A DNA stretch of 64,000 nt, taken from Ornithinibacillus bavariensis (GTDB lineage: Bacteria; Bacillota; Bacilli; Bacillales; Amphibacillaceae). Shown piece after piece: positions 7,185-16,976 of this stretch (the stretch's first letter is position 1; the number at the start of each line of letters is the position of its first letter). The notes below the pieces were generated by a model. That model made no database searches. It saw only the letters and a list, made by a program, of their open reading frames with translations, and was not told the DNA's origin. The stretch spans positions 992,001 to 1,056,000 of the forward strand of contig NZ_BORP01000001.1 of assembly GCF_018333235.1 (NCBI RefSeq). The letters run 5' to 3'. The translations under genes were made by a program, and so were the position numbers.

Positions 7185-7997
7185 TTATTGCTTAGAAATG
7201 TCTTGCGACATTACCTCTACAGTGTTATCAAGAAAGTCTGTAAATACTGCATCTACACCATAAGACAATACCTTTGGCATAAACTCTTTTTCGTCTTTAT
7301 TGTCAAACCACACATAAACTTCTAATCCTACTTCATGCATTCTTTCAACAAATTCCTTATCAATCGTTGGAGCGTATGGACCTACTCCGGTAGCATATTC
7401 TTTTACTTCATCTTCTCTTACTTCTTTAGTAAGATTCACATATAGTAACTGCACTAAAGGTATTTCGCTATTTTGTTGATGAATTTTTTTGAGGCTATCC
7501 CTGGAGAATGATTGAATAATAACGTAATCCTTTAATCCTTTTTCTTCGATAAGTCTTAATAGCTCATCTTCCATCACAAGCTCACCATTCATTGGGCGTG
7601 TCTCAATAAAATAATTTGTGTTTTTACCAAAGGTATCAAATATTTCTTCAAGTGTGGGTATCTTTTCGCCCTGATACTCATTGCTAAACCATGAACCTGC
7701 GTCCAGCTGTTCTAATTCTGCTAGAGTAAACTGTGACACTTCTCCCTCCCCATTTGTTGTTCGATCAACCGTTTCATCATGAATCGAAATAAGTTGGCCA
7801 TCTTTTGTCATTCGCAAGTCAATTTCAATAAAATCAGTACCAAGTTCTACTGCTTTATTATAAGCAGTCAATGTATGTTCAGGCGCTAAATTTTTTGCCC
7901 CTCTGTGAGCAATGAGGGTAACTTTTTCTTCCTGTGATTCTGACTGTGAACAGCCCACTAATAATAAGATTAATAGGATAATAATGTACTTTTTCAT
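7185..7997 (-). CDS. glycerophosphodiester phosphodiesterase, lipoprotein
   Basis: 270 residues, ATG 7997 after GTTAGGAG. The N-terminus is a lipoprotein signal: KKYIIILLILLLVGC with Cys at residue 16, so it should be anchored outside the membrane. The GDPD domain is complete: LIAHRGAKNLAPEHT (His-Arg and Glu), FIEIDLRMTKDGQLISIHDE (Glu-Asp metal ligands and second His), then IETRP and VYVWFDN. It should hydrolyse glycerophosphodiesters or poly-glycerophosphate to glycerol-3-phosphate plus alcohol. It follows directly on the broken tail gene that itself carries a GDPD domain (five bases apart), so it may be a phage lysogenic-conversion gene acting on teichoic acid, or a captured host gene. 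No repeat or IS is seen at its 5' side. Confidence 0.88.
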   Translation of the reverse strand: MKKYIIILLILLLVGCSQSESQEEKVTLIAHRGAKNLAPEHTLTAYNKAVELGTDFIEIDLRMTKDGQLISIHDETVDRTTNGEGEVSQFTLAELEQLDAGSWFSNEYQGEKIPTLEEIFDTFGKNTNYFIETRPMNGELVMEDELLRLIEEKGLKDYVIIQSFSRDSLKKIHQQNSEIPLVQLLYVNLTKEVREDEVKEYATGVGPYAPTIDKEFVERMHEVGLEVYVWFDNKDEKEFMPKVLSYGVDAVFTDFLDNTVEVMSQDISKQ

Positions 7998-8001
7998 ACT
8001 C

Positions 8002-9616
8002 CTAACTTATCACAATATTCCCGAAAGTACCACCTGACCATTTACGTCCAAAATGTAAATAACCTCCCCTATATGTGCTGTCTGATAAAATTTTTGATAC
8101 ACCAGTGTCTTTTCTTGTTATTGTAATGGTAGTAGGGTATACGTCTATTTTTATTGGTATGATGTTGTTACCAACTGTTCCACCATTTAATAAGGAATCT
8201 ATTCTTGTTGACGTACCATTGATATTTCTATAAACATCTATGTTTCCCATTGTTTGCGAGAATAATATTATATCCTGTAGATAGGCTGCCAAAATCATCA
8301 AAAATATCATTCTGCGTACATATTTGTGTCGCTAACCATCCACCTGTTATGTGATTTGTATATTTAATCAAATTCCAAAACAAATGATTCTGATAGTTCT
8401 CCAACCCAACCTTGCAAAACAAAGTCCCTTCCACCATTAGGAAAACTGGAATCAATAGTATATATATCCCCACCGATTTCCACCAGTAAAATCTCCTCTA
8501 TTAGTCAAAGATTTCACCATGCCATGATAGAACACTTGATTATTAAATGGATCTTTTGATAACTGATCTACAGCCTCAGATAAATAAAAAGGTTCGTCTG
8601 TAAAAAACCCACTACCACCTTTTGCCAAAAATATGTCCCTTTCATAGCGATGGTTTACAGTAAATAATATTACCTTTATTCCATACGCAATACAAGATTG
8701 AATGTATTCATCAGTTACAGCAGTCTTAGAGACTCCAACATATCCAATTCCGTTATCTAAAAGAGTTTCGGGAGGTACGCTACTTGTTAATAACAATACT
8801 TGATAGTCTTTAGATACTGCGTATTGCAACACATTCATATCGACAGATTGAACCAATGCATATTCTCTTAAATCATACCTTTCGAGCGTATCAACAATTT
8901 TTCTTACAGATTTTTTATCTTTTGATTCCGAACAATAGATTGCTGATTTTCCAAATGTAGAAACAATATCTTCTAACAATGGAGCATTCACATTTTTGTA
9001 CCCAGGAAGGAATATCAACATTTAGGTTTCTAAAACCCATTGCAGAATAATTTGAAACACTTCCATCTTTATCAGTTGTCCAATCCACTGTTAAATCGTG
9101 CATAACACCTAAACTACCATCTGCTAAAGTTTGTACATCCATTTCTATGAAAGAATTGCCAACCGCTAAACATCCTTTATAAGCTTCAAGTGTATTCTCG
9201 GGAAAAATAATAGCCCCCCTATGACAAATATAAAGTGGTTCTTCTAAATCTACTAACTTAGTACGTTCAGTTTTATTTTCAACTTCTTCAATTTCTTGTT
9301 GTTGAGCATCTAATTGTTCATCTATATACTTCCTATTATCTCTTATTCCTTGTTCTGCTTCAGATAGCCTAGGAGCATATTCTGTTTCTAAGTTATTTAA
9401 CCTCTGTTTAATATGAGTATTTAGCTCTCCTGTATCAAAGCTTCCATCAATTAACTGCTGGGTAACTTCCTTTGCTTCATTTGCTGTAACTTTAGCTTCA
9501 TCTGCTACATTTGCAGTTATTTCCATGGATTCTGCTATTGATTCCCCTACTTCTTTACCGTAAATCGCTGTCCTCACCTAGTGTGCTAGTTTCTTTATCT
9601 TCTCTGGTACCGCCAT
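8002..9616 (-). pseudogene. phage tail/baseplate protein with GDPD domain, heavily broken
   Basis: The start MAVPEKIKKLAH (ATG 9616) is typical of the protein that follows the tail endopeptidase in Bacillus siphophages. Codon 13 is TAG (9578-9580), after which the frame goes on: RTAIYGKEVGESIAESMEI, a long helical stem (about residues 20-110), and a GDPD domain starting YICHRGAIIFPENTLEAYKG and FIEMDVQTLADGSLGVMHD. A frameshift near 9010 moves to PGYKNVNAPLLEDI ... FTDEPFYLSEAV. Further shifts or stops near 8465, 8350 and 8250 lead to a beta-rich C-terminus ending WSGGTFGNIVIS. In the phage it would have been a tail-tip or receptor-binding protein that cuts wall teichoic acid (inference from the GDPD domain). 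Confidence 0.85.
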
Positions 9617-9707
9617 GATCCACTTCACTCCTATTCAGAAGTTCCTCTGATTTTATTCTTACTTGTTCTGCTAGTATTCTAGCTCTGCTTTTTTTAGCTT
9701 CTTGCAC
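9555..9707 (-). CDS. possible small phage protein overlapping the tail gene start
   Basis: A 50-residue frame from GTG 9707 (after GGTGGAGGCGTTGGAGA) that is strongly charged: AKKSRARILAEQVRIKSEEL then NRSEVDHGGTRED. It starts just before the stop of the tail endopeptidase remnant and overlaps the next gene's first codons in another frame. Its position between tail endopeptidase and the MAVPEKI-type protein is one where phages often have a short gene. Evidence is limited to the open frame and its place. Confidence 0.35.
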   Translation of the reverse strand: MQEAKKSRARILAEQVRIKSEELLNRSEVDHGGTREDKETSTLGEDSDLR

Positions 9708-10578
9708 TCTCCAACGCCTCCACCTTTGCAACTAAAGCATCTAAATCTATTGGATTAATCACAGAAATTAAGTCTAATTTCCTCTTATCAACTGTGCTCA
9801 TTAATCCATCCTTCGTTGGAGTTGCAACTTCATAAACTGGAATATCTTCAATTGCAGCAATAAGATTATCAACAGCTTGGTTTAGGTTTTCGATTGCATC
9901 TTCAAGTGCTGGAAAGTCACTATCTTCTAATGCCCGTTGAATGTCGCCAACAGAATTGTCTATTTGTGTTAATTCAGTTTTTAGAGTACTGATTGTTTGC
10001 GATTGACTAGCAACAGTCTGCTCTTATTGCGCCACGCTTTTAGTCTTTTTATTTGCTTCAATTTGGTAGTGAGTTAATGACTTATATTTTTCTCCGATAG
10101 TTAAACTAGCGTTTTGTGGCACGTTAATATCAATGGTCTGTTCGATAATCTGCAATGGCTCGTCTATTTCAAAAACAGGGTTGATGATTTGATGCCAATT
10201 CCCACATTCAAAAGCTTCGAATGATGAATCAATAAGTGATACATCAACTGGATTTACATCGTAGCTTGTTTTAGAAGCCTTTTGACTATTTAAAAATTGT
10301 TGGCCACGAGTTTTTAAAATATTTGGTTGGGTTACATCATCAAAGATTACCTCACCCTCAACAATTCCAAATTCTTCTTGTAGATCTAAATCATCGAGAT
10401 AATCAAGACCACCATTAACAGAAGCAATTGTTAACCTAGCTTGTGAAATATCTGCTGCGTTTTCATCTTCACTCTCAATCCGAGTTCCCAATGGAATTAA
10501 ACGAGTAATTACATCAAGTGGATCTATTTCTCTTTGCATATTTTTCATTCCAGGTTTAGGCAGTTGGAAAATAAACAA
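9694..10578 (-). pseudogene. phage tail endopeptidase/minor structural protein, C-terminal part
   Basis: The C-terminal half of a siphophage tail-tip (Tal-like, prophage endopeptidase tail) protein, recognisable from EIDPLDVITRLIPLGTRI, RLTIASVNGGLDYLDD, EFGIVEGEVIFDDVTQPNIL and ASLTIGEKYKSLTHYQ. The N-terminal half has been deleted at about 10570, where integrase sequence of the opposite strand begins. An in-frame TAA at 10024-10026 cuts the frame, but 109 further codons follow in the same frame (EQTVASQSQTISTLKTEL ... VAKVEALESARS) as a coiled-coil tail to a stop at 9694-9696. Confidence 0.85.
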
Positions 10579-11215
10579 ACTAGAACATCATCATATAGAA
10601 TCATTTTTAAATGAACTCAATCACACCAAGTTGCCAAATAGCGATAAAAACATATCGCAAAGAACTAGAAAAGACATTTATAGAATTCTCTCAAGCGCTT
10701 TAAAGACTGGAAGACGGCATGGTATCAAAGAAGGCATCATGGTGGATATAGAAGCAAAGGATGATAATGGAAAATGGAATTTATCACCTCAACTTAAAAC
10801 CTCAACTAGCTACCGAACTTTAGACATCGATGATGACACCATCGAATTGCTAAAAAACCATAAAAAGCAACAAGAAAAGGGTAAAATGAAATGCAGTCCA
10901 GATTATGAGGAAAACAATCTAGTATGTTGCACTTCAACGTGTGGTGTTATAAGACCAACCTATTTAAGGACTGTATTTAATCGCACGATTGAAAAAAGTG
11001 GTGTAAAATGAATTAGCTTCCATGGTTTACGGCACACTCATGCAACTTTATTATTGAGAGCTGGCATTCATCCAAAAGTTGTTCAAGAAAGATTAGGTCA
11101 TAGATCAATACAAACAACTTTAGATACTTATTCTCATTTAATTCCAGGTATACAAGAAATAGCTGCAACAAGTATTCAAGCTTCACTTTATGGAAAGAAA
11201 GAGAGAAAGAAATAG
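10571..11215 (+). pseudogene. phage tyrosine integrase, truncated, internally deleted, one stop codon
   Basis: The frame reads INKLEHHHIESFLNEL (SAM-like core-binding domain), then ALKTGRRHGI, then a jump to KTSTSYRTLDIDDDTIELL. The segment that would carry the first catalytic Arg is missing. After VEKSGVK-type IEKSGVK there is an in-frame TGA (11009-11011), and the same frame goes on with FHGLRHTHATLLLRAGI, VVQERLGHRSIQTTLDTYSH (box II His-x-x-Arg, His and the nucleophile Tyr) to a TAG at 11213. The N-terminal arm-binding domain is lost at the junction with the tail gene. It points toward the tRNA-Arg, as expected for the enzyme that inserted this prophage. Confidence 0.9.
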
Positions 11216-11313
11216 TTCCTGATAATGTCGTTTCAAACAGTAAAAAATAACTTTTAAAAATTACTTCGAAACTCGAAGGTTTGCATTCCGTATGCAATTG
11301 GGTATTTTTGCAG

Positions 11314-11353
11314 AAAAATAGCAAGGGAAGAAATCACTTTCTAACCCTTGCTA
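11314..11353 (-). terminator. Rho-independent terminator of tRNA-Arg
   Basis: Minus-strand stem TAGCAAGGG / CCCTTGCTA with an inner AGAAA-gtga-TTTCT stem, followed by TTTTTC. It lies 18 bases beyond the tRNA 3' end and could have come with the phage arm. Confidence 0.8.
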
Positions 11354-11370
11354 CATTTGACTTTCAACGA

Positions 11371-11446
11371 CGCGCCCAGAGGGATTCGAACCCCCGGCAA
11401 ACCTGGTACCGGAAACCAGTGCTCTATCCAGCTGAGCTATGGGCGC
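11371..11446 (-). tRNA. tRNA-Arg (anticodon CCG)
   Basis: Cloverleaf by eye: acceptor GCGCCCA / TGGGCGC, D-stem GCTC/GAGC, anticodon stem CTGGT/ACCAG with loop TTCCGGT (anticodon CCG, reads CGG), T arm GGGGG-TTCGAAT-CCCTC (one G-T pair), discriminator G. The 3' CCA is not encoded. The tRNA 3' half is the likely attachment site of the neighbouring prophage. Confidence 0.92.
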
Positions 11447-11487
11447 ATGATATGATTTTTATCATCCATTACTTGGACACATAGGCT

Positions 11488-11516
11488 ATTATAACGCCTA
11501 CAGATTGATTTAACAA
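11488..11516 (-). promoter_or_regulatory. sigma-A promoter of tRNA-Arg
   Basis: Minus strand TTGTTA, 17-base spacer, TATAAT, ending 41 bases before the mature tRNA 5' end. Confidence 0.75.
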
Positions 11517-11617
11517 GTATTTTCAGTGCAAAAAGGTTTAATTCATCATGCTTCCGGGCAAGATGTAATATGTGTTTTTTTGAAAAATATGACTGCAATA
11601 TTCGTCGAAAGTTTTTG

Positions 11618-11634
11618 TTTGACCTTCATTGACC
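11618..11634 (-). promoter_or_regulatory. CtsR operator upstream of clpP
   Basis: Minus strand GGTCAATGAAGGTCAAA against the CtsR consensus RGTCAAANANRGTCAAA gives one mismatch. It covers the -35 box of the clpP promoter, which fits repression by CtsR of the Clp regulon. Confidence 0.85.
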
Positions 11635-11647
11635 ATTAGTATATGAT
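11619..11647 (+). promoter_or_regulatory. sigma-A promoter of clpP
   Basis: TTGACC (11619-11624), 17-base spacer, TATGAT (11642-11647); the start of transcription would be near 11654, giving a leader of about 47 bases. Confidence 0.75.
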
Positions 11648-11701
11648 GATAATATCCAAAGATTGGATATATCTTTAGAATAGAATTAAGGAGGAATTCC
11701 A

Positions 11702-12289
11702 ATGAATTTAATCCCTACAGTTATTGAACAAACAAACCGTGGTGAGCGCGCATATGATATCTATTCTCGTTTATTAAAAGACAGAGTTATTATGCTAGGA
11801 AGTGCCATTGATGATAATGTAGCGAATTCAATCGTTGCTCAGCTACTATTCCTAGAAGCAGAAGATTCAGGGAAAGATATCTCACTTTATATTAACTCAC
11901 CTGGTGGGTCTATTACAGCAGGTATGGCAATTTATGATACAATGCAATATATTAAATCAGACGTATCAACAATTTGTACTGGTATGGCTGCATCAATGGG
12001 TGCTTTCCTACTTGCAGCTGGTGCAAAGGGTAAACGTTATGCTTTACCAAATAGTGAAGTAATGATTCACCAACCATTAGGTGGGACACAGGGGCAAGCT
12101 ACAGATATCGAAATTCATGCAAGACGTATATTACAAATGAGAGAAAACCTAAACAAAATTCTTTCTGAACGTACTGGTCAACCAATTGAGGTAATCAACC
12201 GTGACACAGAGCGTGATAATTTCATGACTGCAGCAGGTGCTGTAGAATATGGATTAATTGACAAAGTATTAGAACGTAAGCCAGATTAA
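11702..12289 (+). CDS. clpP: ATP-dependent Clp protease proteolytic subunit
   Basis: 195 residues, the usual length. The serine protease triad is in place: Ser98 in GMAASMGAF, His123 in MIHQPLGG, and Asp172 in the [10 protein letters not shown] region. The N-terminus [20 protein letters not shown] is the standard gating loop. ClpP forms a 14-mer that degrades proteins unfolded by ClpC, ClpX or ClpE. Monocistronic: strong AGGAGGAATTCC ribosome site, its own promoter with a CtsR operator, and a terminator right behind. It is the first conserved chromosomal gene beyond the prophage and tRNA-Arg. Confidence 0.98.
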   Translation: MNLIPTVIEQTNRGERAYDIYSRLLKDRVIMLGSAIDDNVANSIVAQLLFLEAEDSGKDISLYINSPGGSITAGMAIYDTMQYIKSDVSTICTGMAASMGAFLLAAGAKGKRYALPNSEVMIHQPLGGTQGQATDIEIHARRILQMRENLNKILSERTGQPIEVINRDTERDNFMTAAGAVEYGLIDKVLERKPD

Positions 12290-12305
12290 AATATACTTAA
12301 TTGCT

Positions 12306-12340
12306 AAGAGGATGAATGATTAGTTCATCCTCTTTATTAT
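12306..12340 (+). terminator. Rho-independent terminator of clpP
   Basis: Perfect 11-bp stem AAGAGGATGAA / TTCATCCTCTT, seven-base loop, then TATTATTTATTTT. Confidence 0.85.
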
Positions 12341-12385
12341 TTATTTTATTTATAATTGTTATCTATTTCACAAATGGGAATACTA

Positions 12386-12643
12386 TTAATTTCTTTTCGT
12401 CACAAATGATGTCAAATGATTTAATGCTATTTCCTCATCGGATCCATCTGCAATAAGTTTAATTGATTCGCCAGTTGTAATTGCTAAGCTCATTAGTCCC
12501 ATAATGCTTTTTGCATTTACTCGTTTACCATTTTTCTCTAAAAATAAATGCGCACTATAGCGGTTCGCTTCCTGCACAAATTGTGCAGCTGGTCTTGCTT
12601 GTAACCCTGTCTCAAGCTCAACTGTGACAACCCTCTCAACCAT
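12386..12643 (-). CDS. crh: HPr-like catabolite repression protein Crh
   Basis: 85 residues of the HPr fold. Residue 15 is Gln (GLQARPA) instead of the phosphocarrier His, and the regulatory Ser46 (KSIMGLMSL) is kept. That combination defines Crh, which HprK phosphorylates on Ser46 so that it can act as a CcpA co-regulator; it cannot carry phosphate for PTS transport. Last gene of the yvcJKL-crh-type group after whiA (gap 116 bases), as in B. subtilis. HprK is encoded 11 kb away in the same window. Confidence 0.96.
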   Translation of the reverse strand: MVERVVTVELETGLQARPAAQFVQEANRYSAHLFLEKNGKRVNAKSIMGLMSLAITTGESIKLIADGSDEEIALNHLTSFVTKRN

Positions 12644-12759
12644 TGTCTCCTCATCCTCCTCAAAATTAAAGCGGTAACATTTTATTTTATACTAAAAAAA
12701 TGTAAAAAAATATCCATGATAAACTATTATACCATGGATTCTGAAAATTAGAAGTAAAG

Positions 12760-13707
12760 TTATGATAAAATTTCGCCTTGTTTAATTTTTTCTGCAAATT
12801 CATCAATTTTCTTTAAACGATGATTAATTCCCGACTTTGATATTTTTCCACTTGATACAAGCTCGCCTAACTCCTTTAAGGAAACATCCTCATGCTGTAC
12901 TCGTAAAATTGCGACCTCTCGTAGCTTTTCTGGTAGCGACTCAAGTCCTACTGTTCGTTCAATTAGTTTTATATTCTCAATTTGGCGAAAGGCTGCACCA
13001 ATTGTTTTATTCAAATTTGCCGTTTCACAATTAACAAGTCTGTTTACAGAGTTTCGCATATCTCGAACAATCCGAACATCCTCAAATTTAAATAGTGCAT
13101 TATGTGCACCAATAATATTTAAAAACTCCGTTATTCTCTCCGCTTCCTTCATATATACAATATAGCCTTTTTTTCGCTCCAAAACTCTTGACCGTAAATC
13201 AAATGTATTCAGTAATTCACATAATGCCTGATTATGGTCTTCATTAGAATTAAAGATCTCTAAATGATAGGAAGAGGTTTCTGGATTATTAATGGACCCT
13301 CCCGCAAGAAAAGCTCCACGAAGATAAGCTCTCTTACAGCAATCCTTTTCTACAAACTGTTCCGGTATTCCACGAAAAAAAGAATATCCGTCCTTCATAA
13401 TTCCTAGCTCTGTTAATATCCCTTGGACATTTTGTTTTAACCGAACGATATATACATTATTTTTCTTTAGCTTCATTTTCTTTCGTACTAAAAGTTCCAC
13501 AGGAGTAAGAGAGAAACCAGCCTTAAGTAATGTATAGATACGTCTTGCTATAGCTGCGTTTTCTGTTTGGATATCTAACGTATACTGCATTTGCGATACC
13601 GAAATGGTTCCGTTCATCCTTATTAATGCAGCTAGCTCCGCATTCGAGCAACAAGGATCTGACTCCACAGTTGTTAATTCCTTTTTAATCTCTGAAGCAA
13701 AGGACAT
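12760..13707 (-). CDS. whiA: DNA-binding protein WhiA
   Basis: 315 residues with the family layout: LAGLIDADG-like N-terminal two-thirds ([37 protein letters not shown]) and a C-terminal helix-turn-helix ([41 protein letters not shown]). In B. subtilis it binds DNA and affects cell division and chromosome segregation. It starts at ATG 13707 after AGGGGGGAG and follows yvcK by 18 bases, so it is co-transcribed with rapZ and yvcK. Confidence 0.97.
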   Translation of the reverse strand: MSFASEIKKELTTVESDPCCSNAELAALIRMNGTISVSQMQYTLDIQTENAAIARRIYTLLKAGFSLTPVELLVRKKMKLKKNNVYIVRLKQNVQGILTELGIMKDGYSFFRGIPEQFVEKDCCKRAYLRGAFLAGGSINNPETSSYHLEIFNSNEDHNQALCELLNTFDLRSRVLERKKGYIVYMKEAERITEFLNIIGAHNALFKFEDVRIVRDMRNSVNRLVNCETANLNKTIGAAFRQIENIKLIERTVGLESLPEKLREVAILRVQHEDVSLKELGELVSSGKISKSGINHRLKKIDEFAEKIKQGEILS

Positions 13708-13725
13708 AATACTCCCCCCTTCATT

Positions 13726-14685
13726 TTATTTCGCAATCAAAGAATATAGTAATTTGGCAATCTTTCCTGTATCATGGCGTATGGTTGTTTTTGAATGATC
13801 AATAATATCCCCTTCAATAATTTGAAGCCCCATGTCTAATAATCTTTCAATATCATATTCAACAGGTTCCGAATTCTCCCCAGCATATCGATCACGAACT
13901 TTAGGATCGATTTTTTCACTGTGAACTACGATTGCATCGATAATATCTTCTCCTATATGGTTTATGATAGCCTGAACATGGTCACCAGCAGAAAAACCGG
14001 TAGTTTCACCTGCTTGTGTCATTACATTACAAACATAAACTATTTTAGCTTTAGCACTACGTAATGCATCAGCTATTTGAGGAATAATTAAATTCGGCAT
14101 GATACTAGTAAATAGACTCCCAGGAGAAATAACAATTAAATCTGCTCTTTCTATTGCAGTTAAAGCGTTTGGCAATGGTTTTACATCTGTAGGCTCTAAA
14201 TATACTCGGTGTATTTCTTTACCTGCTAATGGGATATTGGATTCTCCTACCACAAATGATCCATCTGCCATTTCTGCTCGTAACGAAATATTTTCATTCG
14301 AGATTGGGTATATTTTACCTTTCACATTTAAAACTCTTGAGATTTCTTTAATCCCTGTATAAAAATCTCCAGTAATGGAAGTCATCGCTGCCAAAAGCAG
14401 GTTTCCAAGCGAGTGTCCCGATAACTCATTTCCAACTGAAAAGCGATGCTGAAAAAGCTGGATAAGCATTGGTTCAACCTCAGACATTGCTGCAATAACA
14501 TTTCGAATATCTCCTGGTGCCGGTATAGCCATATCCTGCCGTAATCTTCCCGTACTACCACCATCATCTGCTACAGTTACTAGAGCCGTTAATAGAATCG
14601 GATAATTTTTTAATCCACGGAGTAGAACTGGCATCCCAGTTCCTCCTCCAATTACGACGATTCTTGGCTGGTTATTATCTGACAT
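13726..14685 (-). CDS. yvcK: gluconeogenesis factor YvcK (CofD-like)
   Basis: About 319 residues from ATG 14685 (MSDNNQPRIVVIGGGTG), only one base after the rapZ stop and with AGAAAGGG ahead of it. The longer frame to 14763 lies within rapZ. CofD/2-phospho-L-lactate-transferase fold: VVIGGGTGMPVLLRGLKNYP, VADDGGSTGRLR, GDIRNVIAAM, FSVGNELSGHSLGNLLLAA and DLIVISPGSLFTSIMPNLI. In B. subtilis it is needed for growth on gluconeogenic carbon sources and for correct localisation of PBP1; it binds UDP-sugars. Middle gene of the rapZ-yvcK-whiA-crh operon. Confidence 0.96.
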   Translation of the reverse strand: MSDNNQPRIVVIGGGTGMPVLLRGLKNYPILLTALVTVADDGGSTGRLRQDMAIPAPGDIRNVIAAMSEVEPMLIQLFQHRFSVGNELSGHSLGNLLLAAMTSITGDFYTGIKEISRVLNVKGKIYPISNENISLRAEMADGSFVVGESNIPLAGKEIHRVYLEPTDVKPLPNALTAIERADLIVISPGSLFTSIMPNLIIPQIADALRSAKAKIVYVCNVMTQAGETTGFSAGDHVQAIINHIGEDIIDAIVVHSEKIDPKVRDRYAGENSEPVEYDIERLLDMGLQIIEGDIIDHSKTTIRHDTGKIAKLLYSLIAK

Positions 14686-14686
14686 A

Positions 14687-15574
14687 TTAATGGCCCTTTC
14701 TCTTATCAATGTCACGGTGACTAACGTGTGTAATATAATTCGCTTCAGCAAGCTTTTTAGCAAAATATTCCGCTAAAGCTACTGAACGATGCTGCCCTCC
14801 AGTACAACCGATAGCAACAACTAGCTGTGATTTTCCTTCTTTTTTATATTGTGGAAGCATGAACTGTAACAAATCAAGAACCTTCTCTTGGAACTTTTGT
14901 GTTTCAGACCATTTAAACACATAAGAAGAGACATCCTGATTAAGCCCTGTCAATGGTTGCAACTGTGTTACATAATGTGGATTAGGTAAAAACCGCACAT
15001 CAAATACTAAATCAGCATCAATCGGTATTCCATATTTAAATCCAAAAGAAATCATATTAACGGAGAAAATCTCCTGTTTTTCCTCAGAATAATACTTGAG
15101 AATTTTCTCTCGAAGCTCACGTGGCTTTAAATTACTTGTATCAATAACTCGATGTGCACGGCCACGCATTTCATCTAACAATTTCCGTTCCTGCTTAATT
15201 CCTTTTAAAGGTAGGTCACCAACAGCTAATGGATGTGATCGTCTAGTTTCTTTATATCGGTTTACGAGCTTCTCATCATTTGCATCAAGAAATAAGATAT
15301 GCTCCTCCAACCATTCTTCATCGCCTACTATATCAAGCGCTTCAAATAATGAATCAAAGAATTCACGTCCCCTTAGATCCATCACAAGCGCTACCTTGTG
15401 GATACTATTGGTAGAATCTCGCATCAGCTCAAGAAGCTTAGGTAATAAAGCAGGTGGTAAGTTATCCACACAGTAATAGCCTAAATCCTCAAAACTTTGA
15501 ATTGCAACTGTCTTACCAGCACCAGACATACCAGTAATAATTACCATTTTTGTCTCTTGTTCAATATTTCCCAT
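14687..15574 (-). CDS. rapZ: RNase adapter / nucleotide-binding protein RapZ (YvcJ)
   Basis: About 295 residues from ATG 15574 ([22 protein letters not shown]), placed six bases after GAGGTG; longer frames upstream have no ribosome site. P-loop [23 protein letters not shown], Walker B-like [11 protein letters not shown], and the C-terminal [13 protein letters not shown] loop that recalls a phosphofructokinase fold. It hydrolyses GTP/ATP. In E. coli RapZ directs RNase E to GlmZ; in B. subtilis YvcJ affects competence. First gene of the operon with yvcK. The gap upstream (15575-15809) shows no other gene. Confidence 0.95.
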   Translation of the reverse strand: MGNIEQETKMVIITGMSGAGKTVAIQSFEDLGYYCVDNLPPALLPKLLELMRDSTNSIHKVALVMDLRGREFFDSLFEALDIVGDEEWLEEHILFLDANDEKLVNRYKETRRSHPLAVGDLPLKGIKQERKLLDEMRGRAHRVIDTSNLKPRELREKILKYYSEEKQEIFSVNMISFGFKYGIPIDADLVFDVRFLPNPHYVTQLQPLTGLNQDVSSYVFKWSETQKFQEKVLDLLQFMLPQYKKEGKSQLVVAIGCTGGQHRSVALAEYFAKKLAEANYITHVSHRDIDKRKGH

Positions 15575-15809
15575 CTCCATCACCTCTTCATGGTTACCTA
15601 TAATTATGCTAGATACGTGATATTCACCTACGAAAGGTGTACCATATTTAGATTGTGTCATTTATCCAAAATACTATATCTATTATACATGTAATTAATT
15701 TATTGCTACAAGGAAATGACTATACTTTCCTTTATTATAGAATTATGTAAAGCACATTGGATTCATGTAGATAATTTTCCTTTGCCAGCAACTTATTTTA
15801 TAGAAGCAA

Positions 15810-15838
15810 AAAAATACGCAGATGCAATTACATCTGCG
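15810..15838 (-). terminator. Rho-independent terminator of trxB
   Basis: Minus-strand CGCAGATG-taattg-CATCTGCG followed by TATTTTTTTG, 106 bases beyond the trxB stop. Confidence 0.8.
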
Positions 15839-15943
15839 CCAATAACTAATCTATCTATTAAAAAGGGGGTCAATTAGTTATTTTTATTGTACTTCATTAA
15901 TATTTCGTACGTGTTACAGCTACGTTAAGATGCCTTTACTTTA

Positions 15944-16927
<984 letters not shown>

Positions 16928-16976
16928 CTATGTTTAGCGTATCGGATTTCCTATTTTACGTCTAACTTTCTGCTCA

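Larger units (their letters stand above)
2133..11371. mobile_element. decayed prophage at tRNA-Arg
   Basis: The segment holds, from left to right, an HNH/AP2 endonuclease, a broken endolysin, two holin-type genes, accessory genes, a broken tail-fibre-like gene, the C-terminal half of a tail endopeptidase, and a broken tyrosine integrase that ends 155 bases from the 3' end of tRNA-Arg. Head, packaging, replication and repressor genes are missing. The tail endopeptidase (minus strand) and integrase (plus strand) are both truncated and meet at about 10565-10580, which marks a large internal deletion. The right attachment site is probably the tRNA 3' end. I could not see a copy of that tRNA end at the left side, so the left boundary (about 2.1 kb) is inferred from gene content. 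Confidence 0.85.

Noticed and set aside
2924-11215. Stop-codon reassignment in the prophage
   Set aside because: All three stop types are involved and several frameshifts occur in the same genes, and host genes use stops normally, so decay is the simpler reading.
11013-11324. Minus-strand frame of 103 codons
   Set aside because: Antisense to the integrase C-terminus, which carries clear catalytic motifs on the plus strand.
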